Assembly: GCF_024723255.1 (NCBI RefSeq)
Contig: NZ_JANIAC010000005.1
Span: 186,001-250,000, forward strand
Source of the DNA: Aestuariibaculum sp. M13
Lineage (GTDB): Bacteria > Bacteroidota > Bacteroidia > Flavobacteriales > Flavobacteriaceae
Length of the DNA: 64,000 bases
Reading direction: 5' to 3'
The translations under genes and the position numbers were made by a program. Positions within the stretch are counted from its first letter, which is position 1. Each line of letters begins with the position of its first letter. The notes beneath the pieces were generated by a model, which was not told the origin of the DNA, searched no databases, and worked only from the letters and a program-made list of their open reading frames with translations. Positions 42,894 to 52,641 of the stretch are shown one piece after another.

Positions 42894-43541
42894 TTACTTT
42901 CCAGTAACAATAGTAATGCCTGCCGATGTTCCTATGCGATCGACTCCAAGTTTAATATATTCTATGGCGGTTTTAAAATCTTTTATGCCACCTGAAGCTT
43001 TAATTTTTGCACGACCGTTTGCTGTAGATTTCATAAGTTTTACATGTTCAAGTGTTGCGCCATGCGGACCAAATCCTGTAGAGGTTTTTATAAAATCGGC
43101 ACCTGCTTGAATGGTTAGCTCGCACGCTTTTATGATTTCATCATCAGTTAAGTAGCAGGTTTCAATAATAACTTTTAAAACCTGATTTGGTAGTCGGTTT
43201 TTAACCGAAGCAATATCTCTAACCACACCTGTATAATCTTTGGCTTTTAGTAAACCTAAATTAATGACCATGTCAATTTCATCGGTACCATCTTTTAGGG
43301 CTTGTATGGTTTCGTAAATTTTGGCTTCGGTACTCATGGCACCTAATGGAAATCCAACGACAGTACAAACCTTTACATTGCTGTTTTTGGTGTGTTCTTT
43401 GGCTAATGAAGTAAAGTAACTATTGGTGCACACCGAGAAAAATCTGAATTTCTTTGCTTCTTCACATAACTTTATAATCTCAGCTTCGGTAGCTGTAGGC
43501 TTTAAAAGAGTGTGGTCTATATAACTGCTTAGGTGTGTCAT
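42894..43541 (-). CDS. deoC: Deoxyribose-phosphate aldolase
   Basis: A 215-residue TIM-barrel class I aldolase splitting 2-deoxyribose 5-phosphate into glyceraldehyde 3-phosphate and acetaldehyde in deoxynucleoside breakdown. All catalytic residues are present: Schiff-base Lys152 in DFIKTSTGF, proton-relay Lys181 in IKASGGI, and Asp90 in EIDMVIN; YIDHTLLKP is at the N-terminus. Its promoter, at 43626-43633 on the minus strand, is flanked by the two arms of a long inverted repeat, indicating specific regulation. A divergent paralogue lies directly upstream. Confidence 0.93.
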   Translation of the reverse strand: MTHLSSYIDHTLLKPTATEAEIIKLCEEAKKFRFFSVCTNSYFTSLAKEHTKNSNVKVCTVVGFPLGAMSTEAKIYETIQALKDGTDEIDMVINLGLLKAKDYTGVVRDIASVKNRLPNQVLKVIIETCYLTDDEIIKACELTIQAGADFIKTSTGFGPHGATLEHVKLMKSTANGRAKIKASGGIKDFKTAIEYIKLGVDRIGTSAGITIVTGK

Positions 43542-43577
43542 AATAATTGCGGTTATACTTAAAGAGGTGTAAGTAAA

Positions 43578-43652
43578 TAAGTTTAGTAAATATAATACAA
43601 TTTACGTGTAAAAAAATTAACGCAACAAAGGTATTAATATTTACTAAACTTA
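43578..43652. promoter_or_regulatory. Twin operator flanking the deoC promoter (16 bp inverted repeat)
   Basis: TAAGTTTAGTAAATAT (43578-43593) and its perfect reverse complement ATATTTACTAAACTTA (43637-43652) are 43 bp apart; one arm lies just upstream of the -7 box, the other in the leader. Each arm contains the small palindrome TTTAGTAAA/TTTACTAAA. The arrangement suits a repressor bound at both sites. Confidence 0.6.
43626..43633 (-). promoter_or_regulatory. -7 promoter box of deoC
   Basis: The minus strand reads TACCTTTG, fitting TAnnTTTG, about 85 bases before the deoC start. Confidence 0.5.
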
Positions 43653-43680
43653 AAGGTGATTTTTTATAAGCTAACTTAGA

Positions 43681-44340
43681 CTATAAGATAGGTCTTGCTT
43701 TTTTGTTTTTTTTATTAAGAAGTGCGTTAAAGCCAATACGGTGCACACCTACTTCCAGATATTTCATGCTGGTCTCAAGATCTTCAATATCGCCGGACGC
43801 CGTTATTTTTGCAGCATCTTTTATGGTTTTCTTAATAATTTTTGTTGCGGTTAATGTGGCGCCACCTTTTGAAAACCCACTGGATGTTTTAATGAAATCG
43901 ACATTGGCATCTAAACAGATTTCACAAGCCTTAATAATTTCATTTTTATTTAATTCTGAAATCTCTAAAATAACCTTAAGTGTTGTATTTCCAATTGCCA
44001 TTTTAACGTCGCTGATGTCTTTTAAAACAGAAACGTAATTTTTGCTTTTTAAGAAGCCTAAATTAATAACCATTTCAATTTCTTCAGCACCGTCCTCAAT
44101 AGCTTTTTTTGCTTCAAAAACTTTAGCTTCGGTAGACATAGCGCCAAATGGGAATCCGACAACCGAACAGACTTTGGTAGGAGAGTTTTCAAGTAGTTGA
44201 CTTGCTAAAGCTACGTAAGAGCTGTTAATGCAAACGCCGTAAAAATCATTTTGAATAGCCTCGTAACAAAGGTCGATAATTTCGCGTTCTGTTGTTGTAG
44301 GTTTTAAAAGAGTATATTCTATATGCTTAGATATATTCAT
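43681..44340 (-). CDS. Degenerate DeoC paralogue, probably without normal aldolase activity
   Basis: A 219-residue TIM-barrel protein clearly homologous to the deoC product next to it but altered at conserved positions. The Schiff-base Lys151 is kept (DFIKTSSGF), whereas the proton-relay Lys is Thr180 (KITASGDI, also Gly to Asp), the catalytic Asp is Glu89 (EIEMVIN) and the N-terminal YIDHTLL is HIEYTLL. It ends in a basic tail (KKNKKARPIL). Such changes should cripple the deoxyribose-phosphate reaction; a different substrate or a regulatory role is possible. It is intact and not frameshifted. Confidence 0.82.
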   Translation of the reverse strand: MNISKHIEYTLLKPTTTEREIIDLCYEAIQNDFYGVCINSSYVALASQLLENSPTKVCSVVGFPFGAMSTEAKVFEAKKAIEDGAEEIEMVINLGFLKSKNYVSVLKDISDVKMAIGNTTLKVILEISELNKNEIIKACEICLDANVDFIKTSSGFSKGGATLTATKIIKKTIKDAAKITASGDIEDLETSMKYLEVGVHRIGFNALLNKKNKKARPIL

Positions 44341-44695
44341 AGGGATGAGTAGGTTTTAAATGCTATTAATTCTCGTTTTATATACGAGTAGTGTAGTTTT
44401 GGGGACTACGTTTGGGGGCAAATTTAACTAATTTTAACTAACGTTTTTTTATTGTTTTAGGCTCATTTTATTAACAGTATAGTTTTTAGATTATTGTAAT
44501 TGGTGCTATGTTAAATTATAAAATTTAAATTTATAATGAAAGAAAAAACAACTGATTTATTTGTATTTTGTCTTTATTTTGTTTGTAATTATTTGATTTA
44601 GTGATATTTGGTGTTTATTTGTGGAGTTGTGGTTTATGTATAAAACAAAAGGTTACCTTTTGGTAACCTTTTGTTTTTAATTAATAAGTTTGGAG
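44341..44695. other. 355 bp intergenic stretch between the DeoC paralogue and clpB
   Basis: Very AT-rich with no credible ORF. It should contain the promoter of the minus-strand DeoC paralogue at its left end and holds the clpB terminator at its right end. I see a short inverted pair CTCGT/ACGAG near 44373-44389 and nothing else. Confidence 0.6.
44650..44674 (-). terminator. Terminator of clpB
   Basis: AAAAGGTTACC and GGTAACCTTTT form a perfect stem with a short T-rich loop, flanked by A and T runs, 22 bp beyond the clpB stop. Confidence 0.85.
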
Positions 44696-47302
44696 TTAGA
44701 CTTCTTGTGAAACCAAATCACTTTGATTTCTAAATACAAGTTTGTCATCAAAAGCATCCAATAAAATAATACTGTCGGTATTTACCGTTCCTGCGAGTAT
44801 TTCTTTACTTAAAGCATTTAAAACTTCTTTTTGAATAACACGTTTTACAGGTCTAGCGCCATATTCAGGATTGTATCCTTTTTCGGCTAAATAATCAATC
44901 GCTTCCAGAGTGGCATCAAAAGTGATGCCTTGTTTGTTAATCATTTTAGTGATGCTCTTTAGTTGTAAGCCTACAATATCCTTAATGTTTTCCTTAGATA
45001 GAGGTGTAAACATAATGGTGTCGTCTATACGGTTTAAAAACTCTGGTCTCACACTTTGTTTTAATAAAGCAAGCACGTCAACTTTAGCTGATTCAATTGC
45101 AGAATCAAGGTCTTTAGTAGCTTCAAAACGGTCTTGGATTATTTGACTACCAATATTTGATGTCATAATAATAATAGTGTTTTTAAAGTCAGCTACACGT
45201 CCTTTGTTATCTGTTAAGTGACCTTCATCCAATACCTGTAATAAGATGTTGAAGGTGTCCGGATGCGCTTTTTCGATTTCATCTAATAACACAACAGAAT
45301 ACGGTTTGCGTCTTACGGCTTCGGTTAACTGACCACCTTCGTCGTAACCAACATATCCTGGAGGCGCACCAACTAAACGACTTACTGCGTGGCGTTCCTG
45401 ATATTCGCTCATATCGATACGGGTCATGGCGTTTTCGTCATCAAACAGATATTCAGCCAAAGCTTTTGCTAATTCGGTTTTACCAACTCCTGTTGTTCCT
45501 AAGAATAAGAAGGTTCCAATTGGCTTTTTAGGATTTTGCAACCCTGCACGACTTCTGCGAACGGCATCACTCACAGCTTCAATGGCTTCTTCTTGACCAA
45601 CTACGCGTTTATGTAATTCGTCTTCAAGTTTTAAGAGCTTTTCGCGTTCGCTTTGAAGCATTTTAGTAACAGGGATACCTGTCCATTTCGCAACAACTTC
45701 GGCAATATCATCATAAGTAACTTCTTCTTTAATTAAAGAGTTTTCAGACTGTGCTTTCAATTGTTTTTGGTAGTCTTCTAATTGCTCCTGAGCTTCTTTT
45801 ATTTTACCATAACGCAATTCGGCTACTTTGCCATAGTCACCATCACGCTCAGCACGTTCGGCTTCCAGTTTATAGTTTTCAATATCCTGTTTTGTGTTTT
45901 GAATATTATCTACAACTTCTTTTTCACTTTTCCACTTCGCGTTAATCTCGTTACGTTGTTCTTTAATATTTGCTAAATCGGCCTGTAAGGCTTTTAATTT
46001 AGCTTCGTCTTTTTCGCGTTTAATAGCTTCAATCTCGATTTCCAATTGCATAATCTTTCTGTCTAAAACATCAAGTTCTTCTGGTTTCGAGTTAATTTCC
46101 ATACGTAATTTTGAAGCCGCCTCATCCATTAAGTCTATAGCTTTGTCTGGTAAGAATCGATTAGTGATGTAGCGTTGAGATAATTCTACAGCACCAATAA
46201 TGGCTTCGTCTTTAATACGAACTTTATGGTGAGTTTCATATTTTTCTTTAATACCGCGTAAAATCGAGATGGCGCTTTCAGTATCGGGTTCATCAACCAT
46301 TACTTTTTGGAAACGTCGCTCTAAGGCTTTATCTTTTTCAAAGTATTTTTGATACTCGTCTAAAGTAGTGGCACCTATGGCGCGCAGTTCACCACGTGCT
46401 AAGGCTGGTTTTAAGATGTTTGCGGCATCCATAGCGCCTTGACCACCACCAGCACCAACAAGAGTGTGAATCTCATCGATAAATAATACAATATCACCTT
46501 CGCTGGTTGTTACTTCTTTAACAACGGCTTTTAAGCGTTCTTCAAATTCGCCTTTGTATTTGGCGCCTGCTATTAAAGCACCCATATCCAGAGCGAAAAT
46601 TTGTTTGTCTTTTAGGTTTTCAGGAATGTCGCCGTCCACAATTCTGTGTGCTAAACCTTCGGCAATGGCTGTTTTACCAGTTCCGGGTTCACCAACCAGA
46701 ATCGGGTTGTTTTTGGTTCGGCGTGACAGAATTTGAAGTATTCTACGAATTTCTTCATCACGACCAATAACCGGATCTAGTTTGCCGTCTTTAACTAACT
46801 GATTTAGATTTTTTGCATATTTATTCAAGACGTTATAGGTTTCCTCTTGGCTTTGAGAAGTTACATTTTCGCCTTTACGTAATTCCTGAATACTTGCAGT
46901 CAAGGCTTTTTCGGTAACGCCTTGGTCTTTTAGCATTTGGGCTATTTTACTATTCGATTTAAAAATAGCGATGATTAAATGTTCTATTGAAACATATTCA
47001 TCTTTCATCTTTTTAGCAATAATAGAGGCTTCATTGAGTGTTTTTCCCGCTTCACGAGATAGCATTAATTCACTGCCAGTAACTTTAGAGAAACTTTCAA
47101 TTTGTTTGTCTAATGCCTGTTCTAAGATGCTAATATTTACATTCAGTTTTTTTAAAATGAATGGGAGTACATTTTCATCAACTTCAAGAATGCCTTTAAA
47201 CAGGTGTTCGTTTTCTATTTGTTGATTACCGAAGCCTTGCGCTATTTGCTGCGCCTGTTGTATGGCTTCTTGCGATTTAATGGTATAATTATTTAAGTTC
47301 AT
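44696..47302 (-). CDS. clpB: ATP-dependent chaperone ClpB
   Basis: An 868-residue hexameric disaggregase that works with DnaK to rescue aggregated proteins. N-terminal Clp repeat domain (1-145); first AAA+ domain with Walker [10 protein letters not shown]; a middle coiled-coil domain of normal length (about 410-525); second AAA+ domain with Walker [10 protein letters not shown] and [31 protein letters not shown]-terminal D2-small domain. It lacks the IGF/L loop of protease-linked ClpA/ClpX. Monocistronic, divergent from the YtxJ-like gene. The 193 bp upstream holds no recognisable CIRCE element. Confidence 0.96.
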   Translation of the reverse strand: MNLNNYTIKSQEAIQQAQQIAQGFGNQQIENEHLFKGILEVDENVLPFILKKLNVNISILEQALDKQIESFSKVTGSELMLSREAGKTLNEASIIAKKMKDEYVSIEHLIIAIFKSNSKIAQMLKDQGVTEKALTASIQELRKGENVTSQSQEETYNVLNKYAKNLNQLVKDGKLDPVIGRDEEIRRILQILSRRTKNNPILVGEPGTGKTAIAEGLAHRIVDGDIPENLKDKQIFALDMGALIAGAKYKGEFEERLKAVVKEVTTSEGDIVLFIDEIHTLVGAGGGQGAMDAANILKPALARGELRAIGATTLDEYQKYFEKDKALERRFQKVMVDEPDTESAISILRGIKEKYETHHKVRIKDEAIIGAVELSQRYITNRFLPDKAIDLMDEAASKLRMEINSKPEELDVLDRKIMQLEIEIEAIKREKDEAKLKALQADLANIKEQRNEINAKWKSEKEVVDNIQNTKQDIENYKLEAERAERDGDYGKVAELRYGKIKEAQEQLEDYQKQLKAQSENSLIKEEVTYDDIAEVVAKWTGIPVTKMLQSEREKLLKLEDELHKRVVGQEEAIEAVSDAVRRSRAGLQNPKKPIGTFLFLGTTGVGKTELAKALAEYLFDDENAMTRIDMSEYQERHAVSRLVGAPPGYVGYDEGGQLTEAVRRKPYSVVLLDEIEKAHPDTFNILLQVLDEGHLTDNKGRVADFKNTIIIMTSNIGSQIIQDRFEATKDLDSAIESAKVDVLALLKQSVRPEFLNRIDDTIMFTPLSKENIKDIVGLQLKSITKMINKQGITFDATLEAIDYLAEKGYNPEYGARPVKRVIQKEVLNALSKEILAGTVNTDSIILLDAFDDKLVFRNQSDLVSQEV

Positions 47303-47495
47303 AAGTGTTCTTTTATTTGTGTTTCGCCGGAACGATTCATTAAAATTTAGTTTCTTTACACCTTCAATAAGTCAATAATCTTACCATCTCAAACAGAGAG
47401 ACAAAATGTCTTATTTGTTTGGTTTTTAGATGACGATTAGTCAGTTGTAAGGTTTGAAAATAGATTCGACTTATGCTAAAGAATAGAATAAATGT

Positions 47496-47885
47496 ATGGG
47501 AATATTTAATAAATTTTTAAAAAGTTCGTCGGAACAAAAAGAGGTTAAGACTTTACCCTGGATTGATTTAAATTCGTTGGGGCAGCTTGATGATATTGAA
47601 AATAAATCATCGGAAAAACCTCAAATTATTTTTAAACACTCTACGCGATGTGGTATCAGTCGTATGGTTAAAAATCAGTTTGAATCGGATTATCGCGTTT
47701 CAGAAGATCAGGCCGATTTATATTATCTCGATTTATTGAATTACAGAGAAATATCAAACCAAATCGCTCAAAAATTTGGTGTTTATCACGAATCTCCTCA
47801 ATTATTAGTTATTAAAAATGGCGAGGTTAAAATACATAATAGCCATGGAGGAATTAACGACTTAGATTTAGAGAAATATATTTAA
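47496..47885 (+). CDS. ytxJ: YtxJ-family bacillithiol-linked thioredoxin-like protein
   Basis: A 129-residue cytoplasmic protein of the DUF2847/YtxJ family, recognised by FKHSTRCGISRMVKNQFE with a single reactive Cys, and by the thioredoxin-like YYLDLLNYREISNQIAQKFGVYHESPQLLVI. YtxJ proteins are monothiol bacilliredoxins proposed to remove bacillithiol from modified proteins; bacillithiol is made by many Flavobacteriaceae. It begins close to the divergent clpB promoter and precedes a gamma-glutamylcyclotransferase-like gene by 18 bp. Confidence 0.87.
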   Translation: MGIFNKFLKSSSEQKEVKTLPWIDLNSLGQLDDIENKSSEKPQIIFKHSTRCGISRMVKNQFESDYRVSEDQADLYYLDLLNYREISNQIAQKFGVYHESPQLLVIKNGEVKIHNSHGGINDLDLEKYI

Positions 47886-47903
47886 AAATACGATTTATAA
47901 AAC

Positions 47904-48311
47904 ATGTATAATACGCGTACAACGTACTTATTTGTTTACGGAACTTTATTGGAAGATAGTAAAAACGACATGTCTGAGTTTTTAAGCAAACATTCAGAAT
48001 TTGTAGGGAGAGGTTTTTTTTGTGGTAAATTATACGACGTCGAGGAATTTCCGGGAGCTGTTTTAAGCGATACACTGCAGGATAAGGTTTATGGAAAGAT
48101 TTATGAGATTTCGGAAGCCGAAAAGGTGTTCAGCATATTAGATGATTACGAAGGTATAGAATCTCTTGAAACCGAAAAAGGGCTGTTTAAACGTGTGGTT
48201 GTCGAAGCGTTTCTGGAAGCAGGTCATACCGTAAAAACCTGGGTGTATTTGTATAATAAGTCTGTTTTAAACTTGCGATTAATTTCTTCTGGAAATTATT
48301 TAGACTCTTAA
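47904..48311 (+). CDS. Gamma-glutamylcyclotransferase (AIG2-like) family protein
   Basis: A 135-residue protein with the GGCT-like fold: the nucleotide-like loop YLFVYGTLL at the N-terminus, the middle FPGAVLSD and the DDYEGIE segment carrying the catalytic Glu. Members release 5-oxoproline from gamma-glutamyl compounds. The pxpABC operon some 7 kb away would convert 5-oxoproline onward to glutamate, but no direct link is implied. It lies 18 bp after ytxJ and is probably co-transcribed. Confidence 0.87.
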   Translation: MYNTRTTYLFVYGTLLEDSKNDMSEFLSKHSEFVGRGFFCGKLYDVEEFPGAVLSDTLQDKVYGKIYEISEAEKVFSILDDYEGIESLETEKGLFKRVVVEAFLEAGHTVKTWVYLYNKSVLNLRLISSGNYLDS

Positions 48312-48349
48312 AAGCTTCTTACCATTAAAATTGAAGTGTTTAATCTTTA

Positions 48350-48357
48350 TATCTTTG
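48350..48357 (+). promoter_or_regulatory. -7 promoter box of the RluA-type gene
   Basis: TATCTTTG fits TAnnTTTG. It lies inside the longer reading that begins with TTG at 48331, so it supports the ATG at 48379 as the true start. Confidence 0.5.
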
Positions 48358-48378
48358 CAGCGATTTTTACAAGCCGAT

Positions 48379-50064
48379 ATGACTCATTTTTCCGATTCCC
48401 GATTTCATACTTTAAACTTAAGTAAAACAGTAGCGTTACCTGAAAAATTTACGTTTCCATTTTACTATGAGCCGCATCCGTTATGTATTGAGGCAGCAAA
48501 AGATTTACAAACTTATCTGGAGTCGCAAACGGACTTTCTTCATAATTTCGGACTTGATCCAGAAATGGAAGGTTTGGTTATAGGCAAAATGTTTGGTGTT
48601 ATGGTGGTTAAAAATGAAAAGGGAGATTTAGGTTATCTCGCTGCTTTTTCAGGGAAATTATCAGATAATAATTACCTCGCCGGGTTTGTGCCGCCTATTT
48701 ATAACACTCTTAATACTGATGGTTTTTATAAGAAAGGCGAAGCTGAATTAAATGCTTTTAATCGGCAAATAGAAACCTTGGAAGCAGCTCCAGAACTTAA
48801 AGATGCTCAAGATGCTTTAAGTGAAAATAAGAAATTAGCTGAAGCTGAAATTGAAGCGTTTAAAACGCTGATGAAAGCAGAAAAAAAGAAACGCAATAAA
48901 AGGCGCGATGAAGCTAAACCTGTTTTAAGTGATGACGCTTTTCAGGAACTTTTTAATGAGTTAAAGGAGCAGAGTATAGGTTACCAGTTACGATTGAAAT
49001 ATTTGAAATTTGAATGGGAACAAAAAATAAAGGAAGCCGAAGAAGCGCTTAACTGTCTTTTAAAGCCGATAACTGATTTAAAAAATAAAAGAGCTTCACA
49101 ATCTTCAGACTTACAGAAACGTATTCATGAGCAATATCAGTTTTTAAATGCTGAAGGAGCAACTAAAGATTTACTGGATATTTTTAAAGATACGAACTCA
49201 CCAATTCCACCGGCAGGTTCTGGAGAGTGTGCAGCGCCAAAATTATTTCAATATGCCTACGAAAATGATTTTAAGCCTATTGTAATGGCTGAATTTTGGT
49301 GGGGTGCTTCACCAAAATCGGAAGTACGTAAGCATAAACAGTTTTATCCGTCTTGCCGAAGTAAATGTGAACCTATTTTAGGACACATGATGCAAGGTTT
49401 GCAGGTTGATGAAAATCCAATAGAGCAGGGTATAAGCTTTGAGGCGGATTTAGAAATAGTTTACGAAGATGATTACTTGTTATTAGTTAATAAACCACAT
49501 GAGTTTTTATCGGTGCCAGGGAAAACCTTTAGTGAGTCTGTATTAACTAAAATGAAAGCCTATTTACCAAAGGCCAAAGGTCCGCTATTGGTACATCGTT
49601 TAGATATGTCGACTTCCGGGTTGTTATTGGTGGCTAAAAACGAACGTATACATAAGCATTTGCAGAAGCAATTTATTGAGCGCACAGTTAAGAAGCGTTA
49701 TGTGGCTTTGTTAGATGGCGAGCTTAAAACAAAATCAGGTCAGGTAGATTTGCCTTTACGTGTCGATTTAGATAACCGTCCGCAGCAATTAGTGTGTTAC
49801 GAGTATGGTAAACCTGCTGTAACCAATTTTGAGGTTCAGGCTATTGAAAATGGTAAGACCAGAATTCATTTTTATCCGATAACCGGTCGTACACATCAGT
49901 TACGTGTTCATGCTGCGCATAGTAAAGGGTTGAAAACGCCTATAGTTGGAGATGATTTGTACGGTGTTAAAACAAACCGCTTGCATTTACATGCCGAGCA
50001 ATTAACTTTTGTTCATCCAATAACCAAAGAGGAGTTAACTATTATTTGTGAAGCCCCTTTTTAG
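48379..50064 (+). CDS. RluA-family RNA pseudouridine synthase with long N-terminal extension
   Basis: A 561-residue enzyme. The C-terminal third (about 365-561) is a typical RluA catalytic domain with the active-site motif HRLDMSTSGLLLVAKN, then VKKRYVALLDG and HQLRVHAAH. The preceding approximately 350 residues include a Lys/Glu-rich coiled coil (about 140-260) and a conserved EFWWGASPKSEVRKHKQFYPSCRSKCEPILGHMM block; this extended architecture is found in a Bacteroidota/gammaproteobacterial subgroup. The RNA target is unknown. It ends 7 bp from the convergent NmrA-like gene. Confidence 0.87.
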   Translation: MTHFSDSRFHTLNLSKTVALPEKFTFPFYYEPHPLCIEAAKDLQTYLESQTDFLHNFGLDPEMEGLVIGKMFGVMVVKNEKGDLGYLAAFSGKLSDNNYLAGFVPPIYNTLNTDGFYKKGEAELNAFNRQIETLEAAPELKDAQDALSENKKLAEAEIEAFKTLMKAEKKKRNKRRDEAKPVLSDDAFQELFNELKEQSIGYQLRLKYLKFEWEQKIKEAEEALNCLLKPITDLKNKRASQSSDLQKRIHEQYQFLNAEGATKDLLDIFKDTNSPIPPAGSGECAAPKLFQYAYENDFKPIVMAEFWWGASPKSEVRKHKQFYPSCRSKCEPILGHMMQGLQVDENPIEQGISFEADLEIVYEDDYLLLVNKPHEFLSVPGKTFSESVLTKMKAYLPKAKGPLLVHRLDMSTSGLLLVAKNERIHKHLQKQFIERTVKKRYVALLDGELKTKSGQVDLPLRVDLDNRPQQLVCYEYGKPAVTNFEVQAIENGKTRIHFYPITGRTHQLRVHAAHSKGLKTPIVGDDLYGVKTNRLHLHAEQLTFVHPITKEELTIICEAPF

Positions 50065-50070
50065 TATTAA

Positions 50071-51021
50071 TTAATCAATTGGTATTCGAGAGCTATTAAG
50101 AGATAGCCACTTATCGAAGTTTTGTAATTCGGGATTAAGTTCTAATGAAAAGGCTTCGTCTCGAACTTTATTGAAGTCGTCGTTAAAATCTCTTTTAAAC
50201 TGAAACATATTACCTAAATCGTCGGCTCCAGGAAAACCAAAACTTCTATAGGTCTCAGGGCTTACGTTGTTGTAAATAACATTTATGTTTAAAGCTTTTG
50301 AAAGTTTTTCAGCCATGTCGGTTCCGCTTAATTTTTCGCCAACAATACCAACGGTTTTATGGAGTAATTCTTTTCCTTTTTTGAAGATGCCATAGGCGCA
50401 TTTTCCAATATCTTGGGCGGCTATTCCGGCAAGGGTTTTATCATTCATAGGGAATGCAATGTAATAATTGCCATCTTCTCCTTTTTGCGGCCCCATGCCA
50501 AAATAGATAAAATTATCCCAGTAAAAGGATGTTCTTAAAAAGGTAACAGGTAAGCCTGCTTCAGAAAAAAGTTTGTCAGCTTCACCTTTGCCATCGAAAT
50601 GAGGAACTTTGTATTTGCCTTGCAACGTAGGCATGCGATCATCATTTAAAGGCACCCAGTTTCTCGTGTCTTCTAGGGTAGACCAAACAATGTGTTGAAG
50701 ACTACTATCTTTAGCGGCTTTTATAAAATTCTCTACTTCCTCAATTTCTTTTTCGGCTGAAAAATGTTCCCAGAAGAAGGTTACAAAGTATGCACCATAA
50801 GCTCCTTCGATGGATTTTTCTATACTTTTTATGTCATCAATATCCGCTTCAATGATTTCAGCTCCTAAAGCTTCCAGGGCTTTTGCTTTTTCAGAATTCA
50901 CATTTCTGGTCACTGTGCGCACCGAGAATTCAGAATTAGAATCTGCAAGTATAGCTTTAACAAGCCCGCCACCTTGAGCACCTGTGGCGCCAAATACAGT
51001 TATAATTTTTTTCTTTTCCAT
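50071..51021 (-). CDS. NmrA-like NAD(P)-binding protein
   Basis: A 316-residue atypical short-chain dehydrogenase of the NmrA/HSCARG group: the dinucleotide loop GATGAQGGGLVKA, then an ARTVTRN-like basic strand (RTVTRNVNSEKAK) and FLRTSFYWDNFIYFGM. Such proteins often sense the NADP(H)/NAD(H) ratio and lack a canonical catalytic Tyr-Lys pair, so a regulatory role is as likely as catalysis. Monocistronic. Confidence 0.85.
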   Translation of the reverse strand: MEKKKIITVFGATGAQGGGLVKAILADSNSEFSVRTVTRNVNSEKAKALEALGAEIIEADIDDIKSIEKSIEGAYGAYFVTFFWEHFSAEKEIEEVENFIKAAKDSSLQHIVWSTLEDTRNWVPLNDDRMPTLQGKYKVPHFDGKGEADKLFSEAGLPVTFLRTSFYWDNFIYFGMGPQKGEDGNYYIAFPMNDKTLAGIAAQDIGKCAYGIFKKGKELLHKTVGIVGEKLSGTDMAEKLSKALNINVIYNNVSPETYRSFGFPGADDLGNMFQFKRDFNDDFNKVRDEAFSLELNPELQNFDKWLSLNSSRIPID

Positions 51022-51141
51022 GATTTACTTTTTAATTTATGATGTTTAAATAAGCAGAAGAAATGGAAAATGGTGTCTTTGGAGTAAGTTCTCTAAAGAT
51101 AAGAAAAAATCATTTTAAAATTAAGAATGAGAATTTGTGAA

Positions 51142-52431
51142 TTATAAACTTGCGATGTCTTTTGAGTGGTCTGTGTTGTGTTGATTATACACCTGTTTAA
51201 TAATTTCTTTTAATTCAGGTATAACGTTTGCAGCAATTTTTGAGTGACTATTTAAAAGCACGCAAATGCCTAAATCGTCTTCTGGAAATAATGCAATTTC
51301 GTTTCTAAAATCATTCACGCTACCACCATGATGAAGGATTGTTTTTTCTTCGTGAGTGTCTTCATCTGCATATTTATGAATACGCCATCCAAAACCGTAA
51401 TAAGATTTTAAATGTCCCGGCCAGCGTTGGTAGTATTTACTACGTCCACCAATTTCAACAAAAGGATTAAAGGCGTCTAGTAAAGCTGATTTATCCATGA
51501 TTTCAGGATTGTGGCCTAATAGAAAACGCATCCATTTCGCCATATCAAGAGCACTGGCATTAATTCCTCCAGCCGCAATTGCGTTATAATATTTATTGGT
51601 AAGTTTTATGGGTTTCCAGCCGTGTGTTCTTTTTATATGCGGCGAGGCTACATTTTCTGCATGAGTTAATGTTTCGTGATCCATACAGGTGGAATGCATG
51701 TCAAGTGGCTTGAAAAATCGATTCATTAATGCCGACGCTAAATCCTGCCCGGTTTCTCTGCGGATAACTTCACCGCAAAGCGCGAACATGGCGTTTTGAT
51801 AACTGTACATAGAACCCGGAACGCTCACCGGTGTAATTTCTTTAAAGTGTCCTACAATATCAGTTAATGGTAAACCAGCTTCAACCAAATCAGTAAAGCT
51901 ATGGTAAGGTGTACCTGCTGTATGTGATAGCAGATTTGCTAAGGTTATTTTTTCAGTATTACTTTTGTCTCCTAATTGAAAACCTGGAATATAGTCACTT
52001 ACTTTATCTTCCCAATGAATAAGTCCTTCGTTTTCAAAACTTGCCGCTAATATGCCGGCGAAGCCTTTAGAAATTGACCCTAATCGAAATATGGTTTCAT
52101 TGTTTATATTGTCCTCTAATTTAGCATTTCGTTTACCAAACCCTTCGGAAACCACAATGGAATCGCCTTTTACAATACTTACTCCAGCTCCTATAATATC
52201 ACCTTTTGCTATGGCGCTCTCGAAATAGGATTCAACCGCAGTTTTTAAATCTTCTTGCTGGGCTTTATATTGTTTTAAAACTTCAGGATCTATGGTCGGT
52301 TTTTGAGGTAATTCAGGACTTTCAACAACTACGGTCTCAGGAGTTGTTGAGTATTTAAATATAGTTAGCGCTAGGGCAAAAATAGCCAGAACGATAAACG
52401 CAGACTTTACTAAGACTTTAGATCTTCGCAT
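51142..52431 (-). CDS. Membrane-anchored serine beta-lactamase-like hydrolase
   Basis: A 429-residue protein with an N-terminal membrane anchor (about 8-28) and a class C beta-lactamase/penicillin-binding-protein-like domain (about 50-420). The nucleophile motif SxxK is in RLGSISKG, the second motif YxN in YSYQNAMF, and the third-motif region is LHHGGSVNDF. Members act as esterases, D-aminopeptidases or low-activity lactamases on the periplasmic side; the substrate is not predictable. No AmpR-like regulator is nearby, so resistance is not suggested. Confidence 0.85.
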   Translation of the reverse strand: MRRSKVLVKSAFIVLAIFALALTIFKYSTTPETVVVESPELPQKPTIDPEVLKQYKAQQEDLKTAVESYFESAIAKGDIIGAGVSIVKGDSIVVSEGFGKRNAKLEDNINNETIFRLGSISKGFAGILAASFENEGLIHWEDKVSDYIPGFQLGDKSNTEKITLANLLSHTAGTPYHSFTDLVEAGLPLTDIVGHFKEITPVSVPGSMYSYQNAMFALCGEVIRRETGQDLASALMNRFFKPLDMHSTCMDHETLTHAENVASPHIKRTHGWKPIKLTNKYYNAIAAGGINASALDMAKWMRFLLGHNPEIMDKSALLDAFNPFVEIGGRSKYYQRWPGHLKSYYGFGWRIHKYADEDTHEEKTILHHGGSVNDFRNEIALFPEDDLGICVLLNSHSKIAANVIPELKEIIKQVYNQHNTDHSKDIASL

Positions 52432-52641
52432 TAGGGTTAAGTTATGGGTTACTAACAGTTGGTTTTCGCAAATATAGGATAAAATGTATTGATAATCCGA
52501 TTAAAAGCGTAAAATTTAATATTTTTTAACGATTTAAGATGTTGGTTTGTAGGTGTTTGGGCGGTGAATTTTATTGAAGAAATTAATAACTATATCTGTT
52601 TAGTAAGAATTTTCTATATTAGTTTTTTATTAAATGTATTT

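Noticed and set aside
47303-47495. CIRCE or other heat-shock operator upstream of clpB
   Set aside because: No TTAGCACTC-N9-GAGTGCTAA-like sequence is present in the gap.
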